A stretch of 64,000 nucleotides of DNA, from positions 936,138 through 1,000,137 of the forward strand of contig SCFE01000110.1 of the NCBI GenBank assembly GCA_004352715.1, read 5' to 3'. Numbering within the stretch: the first letter of the stretch is position 1; each line of letters opens with the position of its first letter. Below are positions 44,598 through 58,034 of the stretch, in pieces. The DNA is from Hofstenia miamia. Lineage: Eukaryota; Xenacoelomorpha; Acoela. Position numbers and translations under genes: made by a program. Below the pieces are notes generated by a model. That model was given only the letters and a program-made list of their open reading frames with translations, made no database searches and was not told the origin of the DNA.

Positions 44598-47103
44598 TAG
44601 GTTCTCTATCCTAATAACATTGTATGAAATTGCATTTCACCGCACAAATGAATTAAATGCTAATACATTTAACTAGTTGCGCTTAGAGTATTACACATTA
44701 TTATTGTTTACACATATGATTCTTTAAATTTAGCATTCCAGAATTGTAACGTTGTATAGAATAATAAATAATGTGCTCTATACATACGTTGCAAATATTG
44801 CACTCCATCGATTTACACGGATTCTTCTGATAATTTGATAGTGGTAATGCGCAAAATTCTCATCTGCATGTTTTTGGTTTCCAAACTGCTTCAAGTTTTT
44901 TCAAGAGCTGATCTGAAAATTCTTGCTAGAATGCTAAATTCGTCAACCATGAAAACAATATATCAAAGGCATCCAAAATCAAGTGAAATGAAAATCTAAA
45001 ATTTTCTTCATGTGTTAGAGACCAAATCAATGAATGCGACTGAAAGCCATGATTGATCATTTTACAAATGTTGTGGAAGCCAGCAATTAGTTTAAATTTA
45101 CTGCCTACTTCAGTTTAAATTTCGAAGCAGACAATCCATTTACATTCAATATTGTTGAATTCACGTTCAATTGCAATTATAATTTAAAAGAGAATATTTT
45201 TTGAGGTTTGGAGTAATTTTCACATATGCATACGTATAATAGCTTAAAATTTTAAAAATCCATTAGGCTGAGGTTTGAGTGTGAACATTTCTCTACCATG
45301 CATCCTACCAAAAAATCAGAGATTATTCCAAGTTCGGGTAAAAACTTTTGCAAGTCTTTTCTTAATAATGTCAAGCCAACTTTATGGCACACAAGGATCT
45401 ATACATGGGCAAAGGTTTTAGGTATCTTAATTATCTATTAGTTTTAACCTCTCTAGCTATTTAAAATTTATTCATTAAATTAATTCACTAAGAACACAAC
45501 AAATTTACTGAGTTTTGTTCATTTAAGTATAGATTAAAAATCTTACTAAATTAGAAATATACTTAATAGCAGTGCTGTAGGCTGAATATCTTCCTAGTAA
45601 TGACAGTCATATAAGAAGAGAGGCTAAACATTCAATACAAATGTTTGTTATATATTTCTAGTTAATTTTTATCAGCATTTGGAGAAGTTCTGGTTATTTA
45701 AAATTGTGTAAACTATGGGCTTGTGAATGAGGCAAATACTTTGATCAAGAAATTGTTGAGAAACGATCAATTGATTTGAGAGTGGCCTAGAGTAGGCTGA
45801 AATTGTTCGACAAAAGGTGCTGCAGTTCTCATCAACCACGCACATGCTTAATAGCAAAATATTTCTGTGAATATTTACTATTAATCAAAGCGCTAAATTT
45901 TCCGATTCAAATTATATAAATAAAAAGTTGTAAGACAATTCGATATGGCAAAACCAATGAGTTATTTTACCATCCGAAAAATAACCTTCTACATGTACGG
46001 TATTTACTACTGTCATATTCACGAAGACATCAGTGAATATGTGAGATCTGTGCTTCTAAGTGAATGCAGTAGATGTAGTTACGGAGGGTGAATCAGGAGA
46101 TATAAAAGGCTATTTGAATTTGAAATTGTTACAGTTTCCTTTTTCCAAATGTTGTCTAGCAATATCAGTTCTTTTGCTTTTTCCACCAATAAATTAGGTA
46201 GACTCATCATACTTCCACATCTTAGCCAATGCTATCCAACAAATACTCATGAATGTTATTTAAAGAATACGTGCATTCGAAACGTTTATAAATACGGACA
46301 TATGTCCTTCAATACGCGTTTAATGAATTTGTAATGGAAACCCTTTTTTCTAATGACTTCAATATTTAAGGAGTATGTGAACGGTTCCCACATGTAGATC
46401 ACAGCTACAAAATACATGATGTTTCTCTCCCAGAACAGTAAATTTTAGGCTTCTACGATGTCTAGATTATTATCTATTATTTAACTTGAACTGAAGCTTT
46501 TCATAATTTGAATTATGATATACCATGACTTACTTAAAATATGGCCAGGCTATTCGTAGCAAGCAATGCAAAATGGAGGCTTACCATGACTGAAAACAGA
46601 CTTATATTCATACAATGTATTATTTCTACCATTAATTACAAATAATGTTTTTATAAAAGTTCACAATTTTTTCGTTCATTGTATTACTAATTATTTTTTT
46701 TACAATTTATGACCTCGTTCCTATTTCTGGATAATGCTGCAGTAGGTCATGAATGTTGATATTTTTGCAATAGTTGCTAATATAGACAACTCACATGAGA
46801 GTTTTACGTAGATTGAATGAATAGCAAATTGTTCTCTCAATTGTTCAACTACAAATATATAATACTCTAAGGACTTCAGACTTCGGATAAATTAAATCTA
46901 CCTACAAAGAACAGGAAAATTGCTATTAATTTCGCATCTATAAGTGATATTGGATATTCCAGGTTGCCCAAAAATTAAAATTCACTCTAGTTTTACACAA
47001 AATAGAGTTTTAAATCAATAGTTGGATCAACATAAGTTTAAGTTGAATATTTGTTGATGATTTTAAGTGAAGACTGTCTTTGTGTTAATCTTTGCATTTA
47101 ATT
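44598..47103. other. no gene recognised
   Basis: Upstream of the LIM gene and downstream of the tetraspan gene. AT-rich, with only short frames without a domain. A relative of the 10-kb MITE left end lies at 46527-46600 (GACTTACTTAAAATATGGCC). Confidence 0.45.
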
Positions 47104-47318
47104 TTATACTCTTGCATAGCCACTATTGAAAACTTTAAAGTACAAAATGCTGCATGCAGTCTCCAAAGCACACACCATCAAGGCGAAATACCCGCAGTAA
47201 CCAGCAAACCCAAGTTTGAAGTTGTAACTAGACGAATGAAATGAGCAAATATCATTATTTGTTGGATTAAAGTACATCCCAATGAAGCTGCATGCTAATG
47301 CAATTCCAATGAATATAA
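47104..47318 (-). CDS. tetraspan gene exon 3 (TM3 end, loop 2, TM4)
   Basis: Encodes [16 protein letters not shown], a loop with NNDIC and a last helix [17 protein letters not shown]. The stop TAA is at 47104-47106. The acceptor at 47319-47320 gives the right phase. An earlier TATAG acceptor would shift the frame. Confidence 0.72.
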
Positions 47319-49913
47319 CTAAATAAAGTGTGACAATTAGTGCTTTGCTATAATTTATTGAAATAATATTGTAATGAAAAATACAAAATTGTGATATTGC
47401 AATATATATATTTGTAAACAATATAATATTGCAATATTCATTTATTGAAAAATATTAATTTTGATCCACGGAAGTCAGCAAGTATATTTGAAATTAGTTT
47501 CAATTTTTTTAGAAATTTGTTAATCCTTTTAGCTGGTAACAACTAATCAAAATCATTAAAAATGTCTCTGACAATTCTAAGTCAATATATTCTATGTTAG
47601 GATTCATTTGTACATGAGGGTGGTATTGGTCATGCAGGTTGTGGGATGGCTCAAAAATAAATGAATTGCAGGCTGAAGTGTGTGCACAATTTTTACATAA
47701 TCTTGCAGTTTGTTATCAACATGTTTTGAAGCTTGCATTCAACAAACGCTTTCAGACTATGAGTACTTTTGGGAGTGTAGTATATGATAATTGTTTTGTG
47801 AGCATGATGTACTTATTTTGTCTAAGCACATTTTTATGCATAGCCATATGCTCCTTTAAAGTAATGCTCCCATTAACGGTTAGTCGCTGGGCTTTTTCAA
47901 TGCGCAATTTCTCCTAATATTATTGTACCAAATAGTTAAAATATTATAAATGTGCATAGATATTGGTATATACTAGGTGAACGTTGTTTGGGTCTTTTTT
48001 ACCCCAATCTGACGAGCATAATGCAAATACCATATAGGTGCTTTTAGCTAATTTTTTCGCAAATTTGACATTGAAAACAATAATGAGTGATATTGTGTCC
48101 ATCCTTATATCTTAATTGGTATTTTTATTTATTGCATTCGCCAAGGAGGCACTATTTTCGCCTCTGCTATCTGACTGTCTTTCTGTTTTCAGCAAGATTT
48201 ATCAGAGTAATGGACAAATATTTGTGAAAATATATTAAGAGATATAAATTGATGTAATTTAGATTCATTTCAATTTTCAGACTGATCCTGATTTCCGTAT
48301 GGAAGCTAAGGTTAATTTTTATCCATTTGCAGTATGAAATATCCATTCATAGGGGAGTATATCAATGCATAAAATGATTTTTACAAGCGAGGAAAATCTA
48401 TACCCTATTCATTGATTTACCTCAAAACAGTTTTTATGAATTTCAACAGAAAATAGGTGATTATAAACAAAATTATTTTACAATTCGAAATCAAATTGCA
48501 AAATATGTGACTTTGTGTTCATATATACATCTTAATCTGTAATTTTATGACAGTAATGACAGTAATGATGGAATCCCGAACATTACATACTCTACAAGCA
48601 ACCTTACTATTTTTTCTTGATCAGGATAATTATTTCGACAATCAAGACTAAAAAATATTAGAAAAATAAACACGTCAATAGGAATGTCTCATTCTTACAG
48701 TTATACTTACACAACTATATTTGCTAAAATATGTCGAATTCTGTCATATATTCAAATTTTAAGAGTTTATAAATTAACATAGTATTACAATGTTTCAAAT
48801 TCTTAGACTGTGTTATCAGATTTTCTACCTTTTATACAATCACGATCTTTGTTGCCTGGATTAAGAATTTGGATTTCGAATGCTGTGACCTGGTAGCTAT
48901 GTCAAAAGAAAAACGTGAATCAGATGTGCAAAGCAAAAAGTGTAGCTGTGCATCATGTCCTCGAGCACGTGGCAAAAAGGTTTCTGTAAGGTGCAGTACA
49001 TGCAATAATTTTATATGCAAAGCCAATGGAAACGTAATTACAAAATTCAGCAGCTAATGTGATAAATAGAATTTGGTAGTTATCTTATTTGCAGTAATTG
49101 TACTAACCAAAAAGGAAAAATTATGAAATATTTTTTAAATATAAATTAAGGTATATGGGTGCACAAAAGTCACATATTGTGTAATTCAAAAATACTTTAG
49201 AGGTAAATCAGTAAATTTGATACAGATTTTAATCGTATGTAGAAAATCATTCAGTGTATTGATATACGCCCCCTGTGAATGGATATTTGCTACAAAAATG
49301 CATAAATTTGGCTCTAGATCCCAGACGGAAATGGGGATGAGTCTAAAAATTTGAATGAAATTTAGTTAGACCTATACATATTTTGAGATTTATTTTCATA
49401 AACACCAATTTTTTACTTGTTAAAAAATCTTACTGACAAATAGAAAAACAGTCAGGCCGTTAGACGAACAGAGGCGAAAATACTGCCTCCTTGGTGAAGG
49501 TAGCAAATAAAAATACAAATTAAGATATAGGGATGGAGAAAAATTCACCAACTATTTATTTCAATTTCAAATGTGCAAGAAAATTAAGTTGAATGCAGAA
49601 AATTGGCGGTTGCATTACGCTCGTCAGACTGGGGTAAAAAAACCCCAAACGACTATTTTCTAGTATTTTTTCTTCGGACGACTAACGTTAAGCTTTGCAG
49701 TCAGATGTTTCTATGCCAAAAGAGTTACTGTAATTAAGTGGTGTACTTCATAAAAAGCAAGCTTAGATCACAAAAAAAACTAATATAACGATTATTTTTA
49801 AATAAACAATTTTCATTATAATTAAAAAGCATTGAAATAAATTGCAATATTATTTGGATGAAATTCATCGGTAGGAAATGCAATGTATTTTTTAAATATA
49901 TTGTTTTAACAGC

Positions 49914-50004
<91 letters not shown>

Positions 50005-51300
50005 CACAAATATATATTATTGAAAGAATCCAATTAAATTTATTTAAACTCCATAAATAAACTCCATCAATATATACTAAATCTCTATTATTTTACAAAC
50101 CAAGCTTAATTCTTAGTGTTTATGCATGGAAAAATAAAGGCATAAAGCACCCCGAGATCATACCAAACCCTCACATATCATTGGGCCATTGGTTGGTCAA
50201 CTGCAAATCATTTTATGAAATGCTTCCAACTAGGTTATTCGTGCAGAAATTTGAAAGTTTGCATTATATCATATAATGGTTACAATGTTAATAAATGAAT
50301 TATTAATCAAATAATAGTTGTGTTAAGTTCCTTAAAAAATTATGAAATAAAATATTTTAAATGGATTTTAAGTATTCATATTTGCAATATTACAACAACT
50401 TCAGAAGTGACAAGTTTTTGATCACTTCATTGAGATGTTCCCCATCATAAAACACAGCATATGTTCCTAGTCAGTGCAAGTTTTTTCGTGGATTTAGTCA
50501 ACTACTAATATGATTTGACTCTCTGATGCAAGCTTAACAATGGAAGGATTATCTTGTGCAAACGTTTATAAAAATAAAAAAACTCACTGCTGATAAGTGA
50601 AAAGAGAATGGGCACGAATCGATCATTTTTTCTGATACGGTTAAGCAATCCAGAAATCCCAGAAATGTAGAAGAAGGTGATCGTAACACTTATAATCATT
50701 GCGATGATATAGCAAATTCGTGCCAAATATATGTAGAGAAGATTATTGTCTAAATAATTCAATTCAAAACTCCAAAGGAATTAGATTTTTTCTAAGGGAA
50801 ATGTACAATATTTCAGTAAAAGTTCCTTGAAATTGTTAAGGAATCTTAATGAATTCAAATTGCTTATAATCATGTATAATAAATTAAAGCATGATTAGTT
50901 TTGCAAAGCTTAGAGAGTTGATTTGCTTAGCATATAGTNCAGCGATTGTATTGGCAATTGAGCGGTACTTGACCCTTAAATCTGTGCAACTGTGATTTCA
51001 GGAAGCTTAAATATAACAGGCTTACCTTGAAATGTTTTGTAAATTTACATATCTTTATTATAAGCCTATACACGAATTATCATTGAAAATTTATTGATGA
51101 TCAATTGAAATGTTGGAATCTAAAAAAATCATTTACGATAATTCCTCTATAAATTTTGACTTTAGAAATTATTTTGAGTTTGTACAACGTATGGAATTAT
51201 TTGAAACAGCGCAATATTTTGACAACAAACAAGACTAGAAGCAATGTAATATTTCAACATCGGAAAAAATATTTCCAGATGAGTTTACCTAAATATTGAN

Positions 51301-51331
<31 letters not shown>

Positions 51332-51661
51332 GACCACATAACTTCAACTCATAACGAAAACTCTTTGTTACAAAATTCTATATAAAGTACGCACTTATAA
51401 ATAAATTATTAATGCTGCGCAATATTGGTTATTCATAATAAGCAACGTAATAGTTTTTCGATCTTTGTTTGTAGTACTATTATTATATTAAATAATATAA
51501 TATCTACAATTTTCATTTTAAATTTATTGTATTTTTTATTAGTAAAAAATGGTTTAAGAATAATATTGATACTACGAAACTCTATGCCATCAACTAGATT
51601 ACTCAACAGTCTAAGATGATTCAATCTATTATTTCTATATATATATATATATATAATATTT

Positions 51662-51736
<75 letters not shown>

Positions 51737-53886
51737 GATTTTATATTGAATATCATGTTAAGACATTCAAAATATGAAAACATCTTTAAGCTTAGTTATT
51801 TTCATGCGTATTATATTATTTCACATTCCTAACTAATCAAATACTGTACAATTTTTCTAGCATTAAACTAGCATTAAATAATTTTACATTGGAGTTATAA
51901 TTTCAAATCACTAAGCTTAATAAGCGCGTGGTCTGAAATGTACGTATGATAAAGTCAATTATTAATTTCATTCAATTTGAATTTTTAGCTAAATATTAAA
52001 AAAAATATTTCATGAATTCTATTAGTTTTCAATAATTCTTAAAATTTAAGCCTCTCTAAAATGTACAATATACCCAAAATATTCAGAAGAAATAAGTATA
52101 AAAGTCAATTTGAGCATATATCCTAACATTTTATTATAGTATAACGTTTTTTGTAATCTCCATGTTTGAATTCTTGTAGCTTTTACATGATTTTAACAGT
52201 TGAAATACCAATGGTAGGCACACAATTATCAATAACAAGGGTGATTTTAAATATCGCCTAATTTTTTCTAATTTTAACTATAAAAATATTTTAATAGTAT
52301 CCCTTTTTGTAATATTAACACTTTAAATAAATGTTCAAAATTGTTTGCTTTTTAAATACAATCAAAATCACAGTTCAACAGAATTTCTTAAGAATGAATA
52401 ACTCAGTTGAGTCAAAACAATAGAAAAATGTCAGGGTTTTTAATCAATAACTCCCTAGCTTAAGATGATATTTCACAGACCCTGACGAAAAACAATGTGA
52501 ATGTATTCTCCATCTTTTGGCAACTGGCTTTTTGTAAACTTCTCAAATCCTTGATATAAGGTTTGCTGATGGAGTTGATTCCTTGCATGATTGGCAGGAT
52601 TTACGCTCATGATCGTAACTGCACTCGTAAACTAAAAAAGATGGAAACGCAAAGAATGTCAACAAGTTTGACAGACACTAGAATTCATTTCTGATTACTA
52701 CAATTAACTTTGGATAGGGGTGATCTTGAAAATCACTATTATTTTATTAAGGGTTAATATTATTAAATTATATTTTCAAGATGGCATTTTAATTACTAAT
52801 TTTATGAACAAAAATGTTTGAAATATTACTATCATTAATAAAAGCTTGACTATATTATGCAAAGAACTCCTAAGAACTTTTGATTTTTTCTTAATTGAAA
52901 CATAATTTTATATAATTTTAAATTATAATCTTTTCAGTGGCCACTTGGAGCTATTTTATTGTATTTTAGAAAATTATATAGATGCTATTGTAATTTTTCC
53001 AACATAGAAAGAATGGGCAAATAATTCTAATCGTTACTTTGCTACCTTCATAAATTTCTGCGATATGCTGTATGGCAAAATTTTATTTTTCTTCTGTTTT
53101 CATGCAGTTATGCAATTCAAGAATTTCACGATATTAGACAATTCCGTAATATTTTTATTTATTGTAATATATTTCAAAAATAAATTCACTGTCAATTTCA
53201 ACACTTTTTTTATAAACGCTTAAACGACACTGAACTTTGAATTTTAATAAAGGTGCATCAATCCTAAATTAGACAAGAATTTGAATCATGCACTCGGCGT
53301 ATATGCCAGTAAAAATTAGAAAATATACAAAAAATCATTTTCATCAAAAATCAAAACAAATTAATCATTTCAGAAATATTTCATGCCGCCTATTATTCAT
53401 TAATACATTCCAACAATTTATTTTAAGACCAGAGTCATTCCTTGCTTAGAAGAATGAAGTCATAATCAATTATTGTCAAAAATGGAGTTGGATTCGAAAC
53501 AATTTTCTGACAATGCAGTTCTTAAAAATAAGAATAAAAACACAACTTAATATGAATTGTATAACATTAATTCATTTTTTGGATTTTCAAGCATTCATTT
53601 TTCTGGCGAATTAAATTTGATCAAAAATTTTGCTCTTGTTGAAATTGTATACGCAAAATTATTACTCACAGTTGTTCCAGTTATACGATTGTTTCGCGAG
53701 ACTATCTGCGGCATAATCCCACATTCCAAATGAACAAAGTTGTTTGCTTGACGATTTAGCATCAAAGCTGATATATTGAGATGAAACGTTAGCAAGAATT
53801 AGAAGGCTAAGGCGGGTGGCAGCCAGAAAGGCTCCAATTAAAGATACAGACTTGGTTAGGAATCGATTGCTTTGACAGAAGTTCAT
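47104..53886 (-). CDS. claudin/PMP22-like tetraspan membrane protein (3 exons)
   Basis: Exons 53886-53670, 50749-50588 and 47318-47104 join to 197 codons plus TAA with matching phases (1 and 1). Donors are GTGAGT in both cases, and acceptors are TTATTTAG and CTTTATTTAG. The product has four hydrophobic segments: near residues 12-38, 84-108, 124-147 and 165-190. The first loop carries CSFGMWDYA, resembling the G-L-W motif of claudins and PMP22-like proteins, but the usual pair of loop cysteines is not seen. Such proteins form cell junctions or act as channel subunits; the exact branch is unclear, and an LHFPL-like identity cannot be excluded. The start at 53886 is the first Met. An in-frame TAG followed by CAT lies just upstream and could instead be an acceptor of an earlier exon. 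Introns are 2920 and 3269 bp. Confidence 0.72.
47971..49665 (+). mobile_element. 1.7-kb element with roughly 550-bp inverted repeats
   Basis: TACTAG stands at the left end and CTAGTA at the right. Inside them GTTTGGG, TTTTTTACCCCA and TCTGACGAGC recur inverted. Further matching blocks, CCAAGGAGGCA, TTTTCGCCTCTG, CATCCCTATATCTTAAT and TTCACAGGGG/TTCATAGGGG, follow inward to about 48560 and 49110. Only some 500 bases between the arms are unique, and these hold a zinc-finger frame of piggyBac type. No clear TTAA target duplication is seen. The element lies in the second intron of the tetraspan gene. Confidence 0.7.
48782..49057 (+). pseudogene. piggyBac-type C-terminal zinc finger remnant
   Basis: An open frame without a good start carries [18 protein letters not shown] then [14 protein letters not shown]-x-C-x2-C, C-x2-C and a final C. 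This pattern recalls the Cys-rich domain that closes piggyBac transposases. The catalytic part is absent. It sits in the central unique part of the long-inverted-repeat element. Whether it is a cut-down transposase or a separate DNA-binding protein is not decided. Confidence 0.55.
49915..50004. repeat. (ATCT)n-(TC)n-(TA)n compound microsatellite
   Basis: Tetranucleotide ATCT units turn into TC and then TA repeats. Confidence 0.97.
50588..50749 (-). CDS. tetraspan gene exon 2 (TM2 and start of TM3)
   Basis: Encodes [22 protein letters not shown], the basic loop NRIRKNDR and [10 protein letters not shown]. It is 162 bases long and flanked by TTTAG and GTGAGT. Confidence 0.74.
51301..51328. repeat. 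(TA)n microsatellite
   Basis: TA run next to a single N at 51300. Confidence 0.95.
51637..51732. repeat. (TA)n microsatellite, about 95 bp
   Basis: The longest uninterrupted TA tract family in the window, broken by AATATTTATACA. Frames through it are by chance. Confidence 0.97.
53670..53886 (-). CDS. tetraspan gene exon 1 (TM1 and loop 1)
   Basis: Encodes [19 protein letters not shown] as first helix, then [13 protein letters not shown]. It ends at GTGAGTAA in phase 1. The next codon is completed as Tyr by exon 2. Confidence 0.7.
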
Positions 53887-53924
53887 TGAGATATGTGTAC
53901 TCTTAGTAACATGCTAAAGTTGTG

Positions 53925-54096
53925 ATGTATAATCTATTATTGACTTTGATTATTTGCTATGAAGGATTTGTTGAATTTGTAAATTTAGATGGCAAACTCG
54001 ATTGTAATTTAAAAATCTACAATGAGATTGTTCGCTGCAATTTTAGTTGTGGAAATTTAAGTATTTGGAAGAGTTCTTCACGAAATGTTAGCATTG
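53925..54096 (+). CDS. possible first exon of a secreted protein
   Basis: ATG at 53925 opens a frame beginning MYNLLLTLIICYEGFVEF, which looks like a signal peptide, then LDCNLKIYNEIVRCNFSCG. It ends at a good donor (GTATGT) in phase 1. I could not find the following exon. The start lies only 38 bases from that of the tetraspan gene on the other strand, so one of the two starts may be wrong. Chance is a real alternative. Confidence 0.25.
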
Positions 54097-54169
54097 GTAT
54101 GTTAGACAACTCTTTACCAACAAACGGTTAATCTGGAATGAAATGAAATACCAATTTTATAAGTCACTA

Positions 54170-54170
54170 A

Positions 54171-54226
<56 letters not shown>
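54170..54226. repeat. (TA)n microsatellite
   Basis: TA run with a few ATAC units at its ends. Confidence 0.97.
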
Positions 54227-54229
<3 letters not shown>

Positions 54230-57200
54230 CCACAGAAAATCGTTTTGGGCGATACATGTGACGTTGTTATGGTACATAGTGCACTTTCTTACAATCTTTT
54301 TGGAGTTTTTGCAACAACTTTCACGAGTCTTGTAATCAATTCCGCTACTTTGCGTTTTTAATAGCAATTCATTTAAAGAAGGTTTTATTGAGTTTTACAT
54401 TAGTCTTGTTGAATTTATTATAATTGTGGCCTTGCTGATGCAATCGAAAAATGGTGTGGAAATTAAAAATGTCAAATTATTTTTGTCGATCAAATACATA
54501 TATTTAAAATTTTCTTAGACATGGAAAGTGCGAATTTTGAAAATATTAAGCATGGTTCTAAGTTGAATAGTCCAGTACATTTTTCGTTAATATAAGGTTA
54601 AAATCAATTATTAAGTTAGTGAATTTCTACATGTATGTGAAAATGCTTCTCAAGTGAAGCAAAATATTATAATGGCCTATTTGAACGAAGTTCTTAAATC
54701 TCCAAACACATTTGCAAGAGTTAATCAGTTTTCTGTTGAAAACCTTAAGCACTATATTTTATTATATCTAAGCAGTACTTTATAACACGTTTTAGCAATA
54801 AATTGTGATTTTGCAGTTATTCTTATGTCACAATATAAGGTACCGCCAAAAAACAATACATTTTATTTGTTCTGATTTGTAGGAATTTGATTGAAAGTGA
54901 CAATTTCAACAGATTTCGAATGAAAACATCACTGAATTAAATATTTTTTAAAAGAAGGTTTCCATAAACGACGAATTTATTCAATGTAATGCAAAATGTA
55001 TGCAAATTATAACTTTGGTACAAAATGAACTCCAATCTCTTCCAAACACATTTCAAATCACGACGTCTAAGTTTCAACTACAACAGCAAACATTTCCAAT
55101 GTTCATTGCTCGAACAATGTTTTTTTCCAACTTCTATAGATTTTGAGGTATTGGGTTATAAACGGTGGGCTTTAGCATTCCATAAAATCAAAAATCAGGT
55201 GGGGATAAATCCGGCCTTCCAGGAGTCTAAGGAAACTCAGAAACCACTTGCAATATGATTTGCTTACATTTTGTATTCCTTTGAATAAATTGGCCTTCTA
55301 AGGAAACTTTCTTTTACTTAAAAATATTTAATCTGCTGGTATTTTCATTCCAGATTATTTGAGATTGTCACTTTAAATCAAATATCCACAAAATGCGAAG
55401 AATTCAAAGTTGCATTGTATCTTTTGCAACACACTGTATTTTCTAAATAAGTTAGTATTTAGCGCAATTTTTATGATAGAAAATAATTTCCCTTGTCTTT
55501 AATCATATTTTAGAATAAAGTTGATACAGTTCATCCCTGCTCTTAGTTAATATGAATTATGCAATTAGAAAACGGCAACGAATTATTGACAACGTTAGTA
55601 TACCACGGTTCACTTTAGAGAAATTCCAGATGTCTGAGGTTATTCTTACATTGGCATGGATACGCAGCTTAATGATATTCAAAATCCAGTGATTGTTACA
55701 AAAACATAAAATATATAAAATTAATCATGCCTACAATTTTCAAAAGATATGAAAAATGGAAATTGTTGCATTTATCTTAAAATTACCAGCTATGAATAAG
55801 ATGTGACGTGTTTATTTTCAAAAGATTGTAAGCATCATCATAGACATTATACACATAGACATTAAATATTTAAAATTAGTTTGTGTCAAGATTACTTCAA
55901 TTACATAACACAATTTAGAAATGTTAAATTTGACATCAATAGCGATTAGTAAGCTAAAATGAAATTCTATTTATGTAAGTATTTTCATTTACTTGGCAAA
56001 ATGTGCTCTTCAAAGCTAGGTGAGCTTTCGCATTACTATTAATGTCAAATACTATCACCTATNATATATAACTCATGTATTTACAAATCACTATATGATT
56101 AAACTATGGTTTTGATAACATGTTTCAAGTTTTGAAGAACAAAACTTTTAATAAGTTTCCATTATTTAATCATTGCAGGAGATTAGAGCAAAGGCCTTGC
56201 GAGCCACGATATTTCTAAAATACCTAAATGCCTATATTTCCTAGTTCCTAACAGAATCCAAAGAATTTATTGCATATCATATTTTTAGAAGGAATTATAA
56301 CGTCAGTAACTTAGTAAATTTAGGAATTTCATCTTATCTAGAATGAAAGTGAAATGATGTTGACATTTTTTAAAAATTTATATATATATATATTATATAT
56401 ATACGGGTGTTGGTTACAAAATTTTCAATTATCAATAAGGCGCTGGGTACAATACTATACGGGCGTTAGATATTATGGGGAAGGGCACTGCATACGAGTA
56501 TAAAAAATTCTTACGTGGAAAAACATGAAACTCTTACATAAGAAATTCAACCCTTATTCCAAAAGGGCATTGTCAAAATTTTTTGATAAAACGAATTATT
56601 CTAGCTTTACATCAAAAAGCGTTAGATACTATGGAAAATCTGAAAGTGCAGGCGCTGAATACAAATCCAATAATATCTAGAGCCCGTATATATACATATG
56701 TATAACCCTAACCCTTACCCGGCTCACGGTACTGCTTGCCCATTTATGTTAAACCCAATTCAGCCCATTTCATGATCCTTGCCTTTTGAATATTTCAAAC
56801 TTCTGGACCAAAGTTGAGTGTTAGAATTTCTCTGCTCAACTTTAAAAACTTTCAGAAGAGCAAACTATACTAATGAAAAAATGCCAAAATTTAAACTGTA
56901 TTGCATTCTCTGCATTTGAGTTGATTTTTGTTCGTTTTTAATTTATAGTTATTTTTGGAAATTTCTACACATCTTAAGCCTAGTTTTCCATGCATCAGCT
57001 CAAGACCAGCCTTTGAAAGTCCGCCGTACTTGTCCGCGGCCCATGTCCATCTCTGATCCTGCAGGTTATGATTATATAAGACGGTCACAAGTCTAGTAAA
57101 ACAAAAATCCATACATTTTTTTACCAATGTAGGACTGTAGGGATATGATTACTACTCTTAGTTACTTGTGCTTAAGCACACCTACCCGGGGAGAGGGCTG

Positions 57201-57919
57201 TATCGATACTTACAATGTTATTTATTATTTATATATATTTATTCTATCAACCTATCAAGAGCAAGGCATTGCGAGTTCAAATATCTTACTCATCTTCATT
57301 ACCATTTTCTCTAAAATTCTCAAAATATTTCTATTTATTGAAAGAATATAAACAGGAAAGAAACATAAAGTTTTCAATTTTCAAGATTTGAATAGAAAGT
57401 ATATAAAACTTTTAGCAGGGAACAATTTTAAATCAAACATAATAACGTGAATGATATTCGCAATATAAAATGGTCTAGGTGACTTTAGTATCAAGAATTT
57501 AATCGTAATGAATAATGATTGTAATAATAATTTATGAATAAATTATTCTTAATTAAAAAAATAAACAAGATGATTTATTTATTTAAGTAGTTATCAGTTT
57601 AATGTATCTATGTAAAATTCATTTAAATAAATAGCGGCCAATAGTCTAAGATTTAGTTTTCAATAATCATGAACTGGATTCTAGCCAAATTTGCTAATTC
57701 AGAATCATCGCACAAGTACACTTACTGTTTGGTTGAACGCCTACATAAATGTTATTGGTGAAAATAGGAGCTATTTTTAAGTTTACAGCAATCAAATTAC
57801 ATTAACAAACATAGCGTCATGATCATTATAATATCGCTTAATTCTTCATTAAATACATAATTTACAAATTTATAGTCACATGAAAATTATTAATATGTCA
57901 ACCTATATTTTTGCCATCT
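54230..57919. other. no gene recognised
   Basis: About 3.7 kb without a supported exon. A short element may lie at 56399-56693, where ATATACGGG and its inverse CCCGTATAT mark both ends and GCGTTAGATA occurs twice between them. Confidence 0.4.
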
Positions 57920-58034
57920 ATGAACCCTTCTTTTGTTTTAGCAAATATTTTCTTTGCAGCATGGTATATTGTGGGATTAATTCAAGTAAATTCTTCATTT
58001 TCATTGGTTCATAATTGTAACAATTCTGCAGAAG
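57920..58034 (+). CDS. unrecognised gene exon 1 (signal peptide)
   Basis: ATG 57920, donor GTATGT, phase 1. It encodes the signal peptide and a short N-glycosylation-rich stretch (NSS, NNS). Confidence 0.55.

Noticed and set aside
47639-47917. 92-residue plus-strand frame with hydrophobic end
   Set aside because: No domain, no splice support, and it lies in an intron of the opposite-strand gene.
51433-51783. Frames dominated by alternating Ile and Tyr
   Set aside because: Caused by TA repeats, as at 1091-1337 and 54143-54367.
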